From the NCBI GenBank assembly GCA_032191425.1, contig CM063455.1:31005501-31069500 (forward strand): 64,000 bases of DNA, read 5' to 3'. How positions within the stretch are numbered: the first letter of the stretch is position 1; every line of letters begins with the position of its first letter. The notes under the pieces are model-generated. The model was not told the origin of the DNA, ran no database searches, and saw nothing but the letters and a program-made list of their open reading frames with translations. Below are positions 45,164 through 55,234 of this stretch, one piece after another. A program made the position numbers and the translations under genes. The DNA comes from Lymantria dispar (Eukaryota > Arthropoda > Insecta > Lepidoptera > Erebidae).

Positions 45164-45224
45164 AATACAAAAATCCGGAGCAGAACTTATGTAACTGACA
45201 TAGTACAAATAATTAGCACGCTGA

Positions 45225-45290
45225 AGTACCAATACACAGGCCACATCACCCAAAGAGTTCCTTGCGTGATGTGGCCTGTGTATTGGTACT
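45225..45290. repeat. Perfect inverted repeat, 25-bp stem
   Basis: Arms 45225-45249 and 45266-45290; 16-base loop; no mismatch. Confidence 0.95.
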
Positions 45291-45336
45291 TTTCTTCTAC
45301 AACGGCTATTAGTTGATAGCCGTTGTAGAAGAAAAG
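45289..45336. repeat. Perfect inverted repeat, 21-bp stem
   Basis: Arms 45289-45309 and 45316-45336; 6-base loop. It shares two bases with the preceding hairpin. Confidence 0.95.
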
Positions 45337-45411
45337 TTTTTGAGTGATTCATGTATTGCAAGGTACAGTATAGAACCAGGTGAGCCGAGGTTTTGATAGC
45401 ATTTGTTGGGA

Positions 45412-45464
45412 GTCATGAAACGCGGACGGCACAGGGCGCGATCCAGCCGTCCGTGTTTCATGAC
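45412..45464. repeat. Inverted repeat, 18-bp stem
   Basis: Arms 45412-45429 and 45447-45464, 17 of 18 match; GC-rich stem. Confidence 0.9.
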
Positions 45465-45584
45465 ACCTTCATGGTGATCTATGAGGGAAGCTCACGCCTA
45501 GCAATGGACGGCAAAGGGTCAAATGATGAAGATCAGGAAAAGAGACGTAAGTATAGTTACTAGTACTACATAAGTATATAACCT

Positions 45585-45680
45585 GTTTTTTTGCTAGTTA
45601 TGGTGTGGACGGCGTCCCCATCCGGAGTGATGAAAAGGTGGCACAAGGCTCCATAATTAGCCGTATTCGCAGATAGCTCA
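45585..45680 (-). mobile_element. R1-type 3' UTR trace
   Basis: TTATGGTGTGGACGGCGTCC and CATCCGGAGTGATGAAAAGG only. Confidence 0.45.
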
Positions 45681-45828
45681 ATAATTAAGAATCCAGCTAA
45701 TTGCCGTATTTTAGACTGAATTACAGATTCTGACTCTTACCACAGACCAGCGGGACTAGACAGAATGAAAACCTTCGAAAAAGACTTTAAATTCAGCGTT
45801 TAAATGCCAAATATTTTACACTAAAGGA

Positions 45829-46145
45829 AGTTTTTTTATTGCTATAGGTGGCAATCGAGCAAACAGTACCTATACCCGATGATAAGTGTTGCTGCCGCTC
45901 ATAGAAATTTGTAAGGCACGGTAGGTAACGACTACCGCGAAGACAGTGAAGGGAGTGTGAATGCGTGCAATAAGATTCGGTGATACTAAAGGCATCACCA
46001 AAATCCACCACATGCAAACACCCTCAGAAAGTCGGGCTTCCGGCTCTCTCACTTACCAATCGAAGAGCAGTAACAAATTTCTACTACACAGGCGTCGATT
46101 TTCTGCGAGAGTGTGGTACCACCCCAGCTGCACCCATACGGGGCT
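45829..46145 (-). mobile_element. Repeat D copy
   Basis: T-run to GTGTGGTACCACCCC; near full length. Confidence 0.7.
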
Positions 46146-46270
46146 GTAGATAAAAGTTGGGACCACATTGTCGACAGCCTTTTGTCTACATACATTTGCC
46201 AGCAACCTTCAACTTTTGCCGTTTGGTTTCACTGGTGAGAAAACGTCCTCTAAAACGTTTTATTTTATTT

Positions 46271-46510
46271 CATTTCATCATCATCAGCATCATCATTTCA
46301 TTTACGCCCCACTGTTGGGCTCGAGCCTCCTCCAAAATAGGACGGAAATTGACTTACTACACCTGGCTGGTCAGATGCGTTGGTATAGGTTTTCATTTCA
46401 AGTTTTCCTCTTGTCTCAATGTTATATGCATATTTCGCTTGGTCATGTTTACGACACTCACGGAAAGAAAGAGGTGTTGAATTTTATTCTTACTCCGACA
46501 TCACACGGAA
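46271..46510 (-). mobile_element. SINE A copy
   Basis: First of three same-strand copies in 785 bases. Confidence 0.85.
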
Positions 46511-46520
46511 AGAATTTTAC

Positions 46521-46764
46521 ATCATCATAATCATCATTTCAGCTCATATTTGACCCACTGTTGGACTCGAGCCTCTTTCACAATAGGAGGGAAATTGATC
46601 TACTATACAGCGCTGATCAAACATGTTGATATAGGGTTTTGTTTCGAGTTTTCCTTCTTTTGCATAGATATTATATGCATATTTAATACCTTAGTCATCT
46701 TATACGACACTTACGGACAAGGAAGGGGGTAGTGAATTGTATTCTTACTCCGTCACCACACGGA
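46521..46764 (-). mobile_element. SINE A copy
   Basis: Second of the three; starts 10 bases after the first ends. Confidence 0.85.
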
Positions 46765-46814
46765 TAATACATCAGGAGTAATTGAATATAAAGTCTTTAA
46801 GAATTTAAAGAATT

Positions 46815-47054
46815 CATCATCATCATCGTCATCGCAGCCCACATACGTCCCACTGTTGGGCTCGGGCCTCCTCCATAATGGGAGAGAATTTGACCTACTA
46901 TACCATGCTGATCAGACATGTTGATATAGGGTTTTTTTTTCGAGTCCTCCTTCTCTTGCACAGATGTTATGTGCATATTATATCCCTTAGTCGTTTGTTA
47001 CGATTCACAGGAAAATAGGGAGTGGTGAATATTCTTACTCCGTCACCACAAGGA
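46815..47054 (-). mobile_element. SINE A copy with target duplication
   Basis: TTAAAGAATTCAT occurs at 46805-46817 and 47066-47078, a 13-bp duplication that also gives the outer limits of the insertion. Confidence 0.88.
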
Positions 47055-47078
47055 AAAATTTTATATTAAAGAATTCAT

Positions 47079-47598
47079 AACTTTTAAAATATAATCAATA
47101 AATGTTACCATTCTAATGTAAACAGTCACATCTCACGGGAGCCGCTGACGAAAAGACAAAATGGCAAACACTCCAATCGATGTTTGAAACCGAATACGTG
47201 ACAAATCTCCGGAGATAACATGATTCTGTTATCTGATACCCTACTTGACTTCTTAACTGTAAAAGTATTATGGTGGTTTTGGTAAACGTATACGAGTTTA
47301 AAGATGTCTCGAATATCAATAAGTAGTATTTTTTTAACTGTGTACAGTAGGCAGGGGTTCGATTCTTGAGTCGAATTAAATCGAAAATTAAACGAAGTAT
47401 AATTTAGATATCGTTATTTTACAAGTTTTTTAAAGTTGAAGTCACCTGTATATTTATACTTTAAAACTGCCGAGATAAGCTCAACACTTGTACATATTTT
47501 GATACAAATTATGGCATCAAAAGCTATATAAGTGTAATGCCAGAAACAAAGTTATAAAAAAAATCATATAAATATCAGTTTTCATACTTATTATCTAA
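47079..47598. other. No gene recognised
   Basis: AT-rich. A GGGGTTCGATTC phrase at 47354 resembles a B box, but no A box or SINE body accompanies it. Confidence 0.4.
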
Positions 47599-47599
47599 C

Positions 47600-47655
47600 A
47601 AGAGCGACCCGCCATCGCCTCGCTTCAGTTTCAGTCACTTTGCCCTAGGCTGCGT
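47600..47655 (-). mobile_element. Helitron-like 3' end, decayed
   Basis: Inverse of the family end (CGACCCGCCATCGCCTCGCT, then TCAGTTTCAGTCAC); the CTAG terminus is lost. Confidence 0.5.
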
Positions 47656-47679
47656 GTTAAAATCTTCAATATCTCCTAA

Positions 47680-47965
47680 GATAACCTCAAATGGACTCCT
47701 AGAATTATAAACCTAGAGACTAAGTATCTTAGAAACCTTAAATTATCTTATAGTATTAGAAACGTAAGAGACTAAAAACCTTACAAATCTTAAATAGATT
47801 CCCAGAACTAAAAATACCTAAGAGATTAGAAGTCTTAAATGAACTCCTAGAGGTATAAACCTAAAAAACTAAGAACCTTAAATGGACTCCTAGCATTAAA
47901 AGACTACGAGACTAAGAACCTTAGACACTTTAAATTCATTATATTAGAAACCTAAGGAACATAGA
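47680..47965. repeat. Degenerate minisatellite
   Basis: About five imperfect units of 50-70 bases built on AAATGGACTCCTAG, AAACCTA and GACTAAGAACCTTA. Confidence 0.75.
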
Positions 47966-47970
47966 ATCTT

Positions 47971-48220
47971 CATCATCATCATCATTTCAACTCATATACG
48001 TCCCACTGTTGGACTCGAGCGTCCTCCACAATAAGAAGGAGATTGGTCTTACTATAGCATGCTGGTCAGACTCCTGTCTGACTATATCCTATAGGGTTCT
48101 GTTTTGAGTTTTCCTTCTCTTGCATAGATGTTATATGCATATTGTGTACCTTAGTCGTCTTTTACGACATCCATGGGCAAGAAGTGATGAATTGTATACT
48201 TACTCCGTCACCACACGGAA
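47971..48220 (-). mobile_element. SINE A copy
   Basis: CATCATCATCATCATTTC to CCACACGGAA, with a small GTCTGACT duplication near 48068. Confidence 0.85.
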
Positions 48221-48272
48221 ATTATTTATACCTAGCACTATGATACTGAATTTAATTAAGTAATTTAGATGA

Positions 48273-48335
48273 CTAGCAACCGGCCCTCGCTTCGTTTCGG
48301 TTTCAGCTACCTCATCCGCCTAGTTTCCTTAGAAG
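48273..48335 (-). mobile_element. Helitron-like 3' end
   Basis: Begins with the inverse terminus CTAGCAACCGGCCCTCGCTT; no 5' end found. Confidence 0.6.
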
Positions 48336-48473
48336 CTAAAAATTAACAAATGCTGTTTATTCATTTTTATCGGTGGTCGGATAGGGTCTCAATCTCCTCC
48401 TGGACGCACTAGCTCCTCACACGTGCTGCGACATTAGGGCTAGCGAACGACAAGTCCACTATCGACCCGCCCG

Positions 48474-48776
48474 ACCCGCCACTGCAGTTGCGACGAGGAC
48501 ACGGTGCAGCACACGCTCGAGGAGTGTGCTGCGTGGGAGGGGGAACGCCGTGAACTCGTCGCGATTATCGGTGCCGACCTGGCGCTGCCGACCATCGCCA
48601 GGGAGATGCTCGACAGCGTCAGGAACTGGGACGCGGTCGCCGCCTTCTGTGAGGCCGTAATCTCACGGAAGGAGGCGGCGGATCGTGTGCGAGTAGAGAT
48701 CCTATTCGGTGACACGTTCCGCCGCCGGCGACTCGGGCGGCGCAGGCGCGAGTATCTGCGTCTAATGCCGCCCTAG
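48474..48776 (+). pseudogene. R1-clade ORF2 C-terminal fragment
   Basis: About 100 codons collinear with the end of the copy at 9066-9598: HTLEECAAWEGERRELVAII, then ADLALPTIAREMLDSVRNWD, AFCEAVISRKEAADRVRVEI and an arginine-rich end, stop TAG at 48774-48776. Only the second half of the zinc finger (CSCDEDTVQH and the last Cys) is kept because the insertion is truncated near 48474. It differs from the other copy at scattered residues but has no stop, so both are recent. The 3' UTR and A-tail follow directly. Confidence 0.82.
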
Positions 48777-49060
48777 CCGAGGCTGCGGGTGATCGGGCCG
48801 GGGAATTGTCCGTCACCCGCAATGTGACTAACCGCGCGACGGCGACCGACGTCCCAGGATGTCGAGAGGTGAGGGTACCCGAAAGGGTATTCCGTCGAGC
48901 CGACCACTGACGACAAGTCACATCTGCTCCGGTGGTCGGCCCAACAACGAGGTGACGTGGGTACGGGTGGGTTATGGGCCCGCGCGCCGTCCTTTCATCG
49001 CCCCGGACGGACTGGACCGCGCGTGCGCTTACCATAGCCCACTCATAAAAAAAAAAGATC
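48777..49060 (+). mobile_element. R1-type 3' UTR with A-tail
   Basis: CCGAGGCTGCGGGTGATC to ATAGCCCACTCATAAAAAAA; belongs to the coding fragment upstream. Confidence 0.82.
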
Positions 49061-49312
49061 TAAGAATTTTAGAAATATAAATTCGTATTACAAGTTTCAA
49101 TACTTGTCTTGTACAATAAAGTAACTTTGAGTACACCATCTGTATATTCTATTGATATTAATAAATTCATTAGAGCGGGGTTTGTGTAGCGAAATTAATT
49201 GGGATCTGGAGACGAAAACATTGTCAAGTGTTTGCTCGCCATTTCTCCGCATACGATATACGAATATTTTATAAAGACATGAAGCTGCTAAATATTGGAT
49301 ATGACAATTTTT
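49061..49312. other. No gene recognised
   Basis: AT-rich spacer of about 250 bases. Confidence 0.35.
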
Positions 49313-49797
49313 AAAAGCTTTTATTTACCTTACCTTGTTAGTATGGGACAAATCTTGCGAGTTAAATTAGAACCACTTCCTGTCGTTAGATTAGGTTGAA
49401 ATTTGGTTTACTTACGTAACTTCGGTGACAATGCGATAATATGGTACCATGAAGCTGGTTTCAAGATGCCGTCGGAAGGTAGCTATAAGCACTCCTAAAC
49501 TAAATAACGTAAAACCGTCGAGTTTGGACTCGTTTGAATAGTCTTGACAAGCCCTATTGAGCTACATGACAACCAGGGACTTAAGAAGGCGCCGGAAGGT
49601 GACCATTGGAACTCTTAAACTAAACAAGATAAAACCGTCGAGTTTGGACTCGTTTGAATAGTCTTGACAAGCACTCTTGTATTACGTGATATCCAGGGTC
49701 TCAAGATGGCGTCGGAAGGTGGCCATAGGAACTCCTAATCTAAACGAGATAAAACCGTTGACTTTGGACTCGTTTGAATAGTCTTGACAAGCACTCA
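49313..49797 (+). mobile_element. MITE F with 120-bp tandem array
   Basis: Left end AAAAGCTTTTATTTA at 49313-49327, body as in 8455-8708 (inverted). A block present once there occurs about three times here at exactly 120-base spacing (GTCTTGACAAGC at 49541, 49661 and 49781). The right inverted end is missing, replaced by a T-rich tract. Confidence 0.8.
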
Positions 49798-49991
49798 CTT
49801 TTTTTTTAATTAAATTTTTTTTTAATTTTTATTAGAAATTCAGAGATTGAAACATAAATATTGTAAAAATAAAATATTAATTAAAAAAATTTTAAATACT
49901 GATTGCATTCAAAATAAAAACTTGTCGCGAGATTTCAAACAACATTGTACCTATCTACTATATAATATTTATATTATTTCATTCCAACAAA

Positions 49992-50251
49992 TGGTAGCGG
50001 CTTCGAATACTACTAACCCTTGCTTTGCTCGTGGGTGTCGTAAAAGACGACTAAGAGCCCTAGATTGACCCGGACCAACTCCATCTGGTACCATTTGGGT
50101 CAACGATTACATTCCCAAGGAGGGTTGACGTCAGGCAGACGGCCGGTCATAAAAGTCATTGCCGAAACTTTTTGCAATATGTCAAAATAGATGACATATT
50201 GCGTCGACCCCAAGTACTTGGGATAAGAGCAAGATGATGATGATGATGATG
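49992..50251 (+). mobile_element. SINE B copy 3
   Basis: Flanked by the perfect 16-bp duplication ATTTCATTCCAACAAA (49976-49991 and 50252-50267). Confidence 0.93.
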
Positions 50252-50350
50252 ATTTCATTCCAACAAACGACTTAAATGCGTTCTTATCATTTGCTTAGAA
50301 TTAAAGTTAGTTTGTTGTTTTGAAAAATAAAAATTGTTTGTGTTCTCGAG

Positions 50351-50467
50351 AAAAGCTTTTATTTATATCAATATAAATTTTAAAATTTATTAAAATGGTG
50401 GATTTAATTGCATTCAAAATTTATTTTCTTCGTTTTAGAGCATTTATGTACCTAAATAAAAGCTTTT
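50351..50467. mobile_element. Short MITE with F-type ends
   Basis: Perfect AAAAGCTTTTATTTA inverted ends (50351-50365 and 50453-50467) around an unrelated 87-base centre. Confidence 0.65.
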
Positions 50468-50484
50468 TTGTAATTTTGACGTGA

Positions 50485-50692
50485 CAACGTCTAATAAATC
50501 GATGAACGCTGGCTGCATGCACGAGAAAGTGTCCCGTTACGCTCGTTGTCCCATTACGCTCATTGTCCCGTTACGATGATTCAATTTTATTCATAAAAGT
50601 ATGCAGTCATTTCATCAATGTTTTGTTATGACGTTGTCACGTTAAACTATCGTCCGTAAACCGACTTTACAGACAACCATGTTTGTGTTTTT
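50485..50692 (-). mobile_element. MITE G, copy 2
   Basis: ACGTGACAACGTC at both sides in inverse orientation and the outer CTTTACAGACAACCAT end. It contains three short repeats of CCCGTTACGCTCGTTGT type. Confidence 0.6.
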
Positions 50693-50746
50693 AATTAATA
50701 ATTTATTTATACCCAAATCATAGTAAAGAATACATTGACGCATAGT

Positions 50747-50836
50747 GTTGGCTTAAGAGAAGGAATACTCGGCATAAAACCCTACACCAACACGTCTGAT
50801 TATTAATGATCAATTTTTCTCCCACTATGGAGGAAG
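50747..50836 (+). mobile_element. SINE A middle fragment
   Basis: GAGAAGGAATACTCGGCATA to CTCCCACTATGGAGG; head and tail absent. Confidence 0.6.
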
Positions 50837-51029
50837 CACCTTTTAGACCTGGACAACTGCATCTGCTCGCCGGCCACTAAATGCAATTTTAATTGCATCG
50901 CTAATAAATCTCAGTAGTACCGAGTAGTCAGATCGCTGGCTACTCTAACGGTTTACCCCACTAGTTCTTTAATTTACGAAACGAAATGCACAAACAAACA
51001 GCTGGTACTCAAACATCAACAGTAGAAGT

Positions 51030-51625
51030 GATTCAACACACCCCACTGCTAGGCTCAAATCTCCTCCTAAATGGGATCAAAATTGACTTACTATACCACA
51101 GGGTTGAGAGCCCTCAGCGATCACCCATAGTCCATGCTAAGCTGTGAAAGTCATCTGCGGCTAACAGCTATACATGAAAAAAAACCTAATATACCACGCT
51201 GATCAGGGTTTTCCTTCTTTACACAGATGTTTTCTATACCAATAAATTACATTGGAGTGTCTGTAATGTCAAAATAATAAGCTTTTATCATGTTCACACG
51301 GTTATTTGCACTATACATATGCCTAAAATACACTTTATATTTTTTTTGTCTGTCTGCCTGTTTGTTTGTTCCGGGTAATCTTCAAAACGGCTGGACCGAT
51401 TTCAAAAATTCTTTCACCAATGGAAAGCTATAATATCAGGGAGTAAACTAGGCTATATTTTATCCCGGTATTCCCACGGGAACAGGAACTACGCAGGAAA
51501 GACTGAAACCGAAGCGAAGCGAGGGCGGGTTGCTAGTCTTCAATAATACCTTAGTTATCTATTATGACACCCACGGATAAGAAAGGGGGTGGTGGATTGT
51601 ATTCTTACTGGGTCACCACAGGGGA
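51030..51625 (-). mobile_element. SINE A copy split by a Helitron
   Basis: Pieces at 51030-51108, 51187-51232 and 51537-51625, with the Helitron-like element at 51233-51536 between the last two. Confidence 0.65.
51233..51536 (+). mobile_element. Helitron-like element
   Basis: TCTATACCAATAAATTACAT start and GGGTTGCTAG end; inserted in SINE A. Here the base before TC is T, not A. Confidence 0.68.
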
Positions 51626-51940
51626 AATAAAATTAATTACCGTATCTATATTTCATCCATCAGCACATATACCGCCTCCAGGGCTGGAAGGTTTCACCGG
51701 ACGCATACATTATGCATGCTAATTTATCGACGGGTCAGCTCGGGCCACTGTCGTATTGCGTAGTCGTACTCCACTTGCTTGAGGAGCTTCAAATGCATGT
51801 CAGTGAAAAGGGTACTTTACTAAAGGGACAATATCGATTCAATTATATCTATTTGTTTCTTAAGAGGATGAACAATGTGTTTTTATAGCTAATGGCTAAA
51901 TCTTAAAAAATCCGAAACAAAAATATTCGTTTCATTACTT
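51626..51940. other. No gene recognised
   Basis: Moderately GC-rich stretch at 51655-51800 without a matching family. Confidence 0.35.
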
Positions 51941-51941
51941 T

Positions 51942-52189
51942 CTGTGTGGTGATGGAGTAAGAATACAATTCATCACTCCCTATCTTGCCCATGGATATCG
52001 TAAAAGACGACTAAGGGATATAATATGCACATAACATCTGCACAAGAGAAGGAAAACTCGAAATGTAACCCTATACGAACATGTCTGACCAGTATGATAT
52101 ATAGTAGGTCAAATTCCCTTCCATTGTGGAGAAGGTACGAGTCCAACAGTGGGACGTATGTGGGCTGCGATGATGATGATGATGATGAT
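51942..52189 (+). mobile_element. SINE A copy, full length
   Basis: CTGTGTGGTGATGGAG to GGGCTGCGATGATGATGATGA. Confidence 0.88.
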
Positions 52190-52198
52190 ACATTACTT

Positions 52199-52433
52199 TC
52201 TGTGTGGTGATGGAGTAAGAATACAATTCACCACCCCCTCTCTTGTCCACAGGACGAACGACGGCTAAGGTACTTGATACACATATAACGTATAGATGTT
52301 ATATGAAGGAAAACTTGAAATATATCCCTAAGCCAACACGTCTGATCAGCGTGGTATAGTAGATCAATTTTCCTCCCATAGTTGAGAAGGCCCAAGCCTA
52401 ACAGTGGGACGTGTATGAGCTGATGATGATGAT
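52199..52433 (+). mobile_element. SINE A copy
   Basis: Begins 10 bases after the preceding copy's tail; the hairpin has decayed. Confidence 0.82.
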
Positions 52434-52442
52434 AAATAATGT

Positions 52443-52561
52443 ATAGTTTTCCTTTCTCTTGCATACATGTTATATGCATATTATATCCCTTAGTCATCCT
52501 TTACGACACCCACAGGCAAAAGTGGGTGGTGAATTGTATTCTCACGCCGTCGCCACGCGGA
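52443..52561 (-). mobile_element. SINE A head half
   Basis: TTTTCCTTTCTCTTGCATAC to GTCGCCACGCGG, tail-to-tail with the plus copy before it. Confidence 0.75.
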
Positions 52562-52621
52562 AATTATTTAAACTTAGCACTAAGATATTGAATTTAATTA
52601 AATAATATAGGTGATGTGTAG

Positions 52622-52847
52622 TCATCATCATCGTCCCACTGTTAGGCCCTGGCCTCCTCCACAATGGGAAATAAATTAACCTACTATAGCATGCTGATCA
52701 AACATGTTGGTATAGGGTTTCATTTCAAGTTTTCTTTCTCTTTCATAGATGTTTTATGCATATTATATCCCTTAGTCGTCTTTTACGACATCCACGGACA
52801 AGATAGGAATTGGTGAATTGTATTCTTATTCCGTCACCACACGGGAA
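52622..52847 (-). mobile_element. SINE A copy
   Basis: CATCATCATCGTCCCACTGT to GTCACCACACGG. Confidence 0.85.
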
Positions 52848-53204
52848 ATAATGTATATTAAACGAATACTTCTTCTACAAAAGGAATTTATTATCGAAAT
52901 ATTCATGATAATAATCGTCCCCTGAGTAGAAACTATAAAGTAACAATTAGTTAATCAAATCACCCAACTGTCCAATTAGCAACATAACAGCAAATCCAAA
53001 TCGGTTGCTCGGTCACACTGAGTTGTCTAATTTTATTATACAAAACTTAATAAATAAATAAATCTTTTTTCTCACTCAATCTTTTATTTATCGGCATTCC
53101 TAAAAAGATTGGGATTCGGTGAAATTATATCAAAAATGATAAATATTGCTACTGCGAGTAGATATTAATCTGTGTTATTACAGATTTGTTATAACGATGA
53201 CTTG
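52848..53204. other. No gene recognised
   Basis: AT-rich; no match elsewhere in the window. Confidence 0.4.
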
Positions 53205-53385
53205 TTCGACGCGAGATATCTTAGTCCGCGAGTTAACATGAACGCAAAGAAAATAGACAAGTTTCGAAACGTCGTGAAATCAAATCAATCAAATACTAAT
53301 AAATATAATAGATAAAATCCGTAAAAACAGTTTTCATTATAATATATAATACTCGCGTAGATATTAAAAATAGTTAAATAAATAA
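53205..53385 (+). repeat. Dispersed repeat H, copy 1
   Basis: GATATCTTAGTCCGCGAGTT, TTCGAAACGTCG and GATAAAATCCGTAAAAACAG blocks recur at 63665-63840. Confidence 0.65.
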
Positions 53386-53499
53386 TAATATAATATAAGA
53401 GGTAACAAATAGTAACTTAATATTTTTGAAATTAGTTTTAATTTTTATTACCTTTTTGTTCCACAATAATATATACTGTACACCACATATGCCATGCAG

Positions 53500-53610
53500 G
53501 ACACTACTGTGCGAAATAAAAATTGTTTTCTGAGTCTATATGTAATTAATTATATGTTTGTAAAGTCATTCGCAATACAATGATTATTTCCTTAGTGAAG
53601 GGTGTTAACG
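53500..53610 (+). mobile_element. SINE S 3' half
   Basis: ATGTTTGTAAAGTCATTCGC and ACAATGATTATTTCCTTAGT match the body of the 40197 copy. Confidence 0.65.
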
Positions 53611-53734
53611 TTTAAAAAAATAGTCGAGTGTTATGAAGAATTAATAGTACTATGTAATTTACAATTTGTATTTTCATCAAAATGAATCTCATTAAGTACT
53701 TGTATATCTTTTTTTTATCATCTTCTTCATAAAT

Positions 53735-53945
53735 CGAGTTACATAATTGAATTGGGAATTAATTTACCATACTGAGACTCTACATTGACCTGAACCAACC
53801 CTGTCTCAACAATTATACCTTCAAGGAGAATTAATATAAGGCTAATGATCAATCAAACAATTTCTGCCAAAACTTTTGCAATATATAATATGTTAAGAGT
53901 ACACATTGAGTCCAACATATAACAGGATGATGAAGATGATGATGA
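53735..53945 (+). mobile_element. SINE B, old copy
   Basis: CATTGACCTGAACCAACC, CCTTCAAGGAGAATTAA and AAAACTTTTGCAATAT recall the three young copies; ends GATGATGAAGATGATGATGA. Confidence 0.65.
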
Positions 53946-54340
53946 ATGTCTTCAAGTTTACAGCTTTTCTGCTCCACATACTGTTGAAATACCATTTTCT
54001 TAATCCTTCTCTCCATAGACAAATTATTATAACAATGGCCTTATTAATATACAAAAAACAACAAACCTTTAGATTCAGGAAGTGGAGTTCAACAACCCAC
54101 AACCGAAGAAATTTTATTAGTTTATTTGCTAAACATCTGAATTTCTGGGTTAATGTCCTATTAAATTAAGACTGAAGTTTAGTGTTTAATCGTGTCTGGC
54201 GGCCCTAGGTGTGTCAAAGACCTTCGCGTCTGGTAGTACGCACTAGCTCGATTGAACGCTGTGACGTTTATTAACGGAATAAAATAAAAAATATAGATTT
54301 TTTTAAATTTAATATCGTTATATTAACTAAACAATTTTAT
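53946..54340. other. No gene recognised
   Basis: Overlapping short frames on both strands without domains. Confidence 0.4.
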
Positions 54341-54341
54341 A

Positions 54342-54595
54342 GCCGCGAGCCGGTCCGTCCGGACTAGTACCACATTTAGCAGAAAATCAACGTCTGAGTA
54401 GTAGCAATTTGTGCATTTCATTTAGAGAGCCGGAGGTTCAACTTTCAGAGGGTGTTTGCGTGTAGTGAGTTTCGATGATGCTTTTAATATCAAGGAACCT
54501 CATTGCAAGCATTCACATTCTCTTCATTATATTCACGGTAATCAGTAGCAAGGCTCATGAGCAGCATCACTGACCATCAGGTGGAAACCAACTCA
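54342..54595 (+). mobile_element. Repeat D copy, tail lost
   Basis: GCGAGCCGGTCCGTCCGGAC to CACTGACCATCAGGTGG. Confidence 0.65.
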
Positions 54596-54870
54596 ACACA
54601 TATACGTTCCAATGCTGAACTCGATCATCCTCCACGGTGGGAGCAAAATTGACCTATATACCACACCGGTCAAACTGTATAGGTTTATATCTGTATAGTT
54701 AACTCATTATGGTACACCTTGTCTTTTATGACAATCATGGGCAAGAAATCATTATCACAGCTCATACTACTGCTCGGTTCGAGCCTCCCCCACAAGAGAA
54801 GGGCAATTGACTTACTACCACGTTGGTCAGACGTGTTGGCAAAGATTTTTAATTCGAATTTTCCTTCATA
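54596..54870 (-). mobile_element. Two degraded SINE A fragments
   Basis: 54596-54750 and 54753-54870 each have a CATATACG/CTCATAC, then GAGGG..TTGAC start; heads decayed. Confidence 0.55.
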
Positions 54871-55234
54871 ATACACAATTTAAAATCTACATAAATATTA
54901 AAATTTAAATTTAATCATATTCATAAGAAAATCCAGCGACTTGAATATTATTTTTTAAATAAATGACCTATTCTCCATAATTTCAATCAAAATATTCATA
55001 AATAAACGCTGCGTTTATTTATCACAGTGCGAAATGTTTTCAATAAAAAATAGCAGCTTTACAAAAACAAAAGGTCCAATTTAGAAATATTTAGGATGCC
55101 TGCGATGAAAGCTTAATTGATTGCCACCGCTGCAACCTTCCGAGAAGAACTGTGGGACATGTTTTATTAGGAGGCTAGGTCTTATTCTTTTTGGTCAGAC
55201 TGAACGAAATACCATTTATTTATAAGACATCCTA
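54871..55234. other. No gene recognised
   Basis: AT-rich; nothing identified. Confidence 0.4.

Larger units (their letters stand above)
45160..45345 (+). mobile_element. RTE LINE fragment with foldbacks
   Basis: RTE coding blocks (CATAGTACAAATAATTAGCA, ACAGGCCACATCAC) are interrupted by two perfect hairpins that copy the fragment's own sequence in reverse. Confidence 0.75.

Noticed and set aside
47350..47375. Pol III B box at 47354
   Set aside because: No A box upstream and no SINE body downstream.
6938..50255. CRISPR-like or satellite arrays from CATCAT/GATGAT runs
   Set aside because: The trinucleotide runs are tails of SINE and RTE copies, with no regular repeat-spacer structure.
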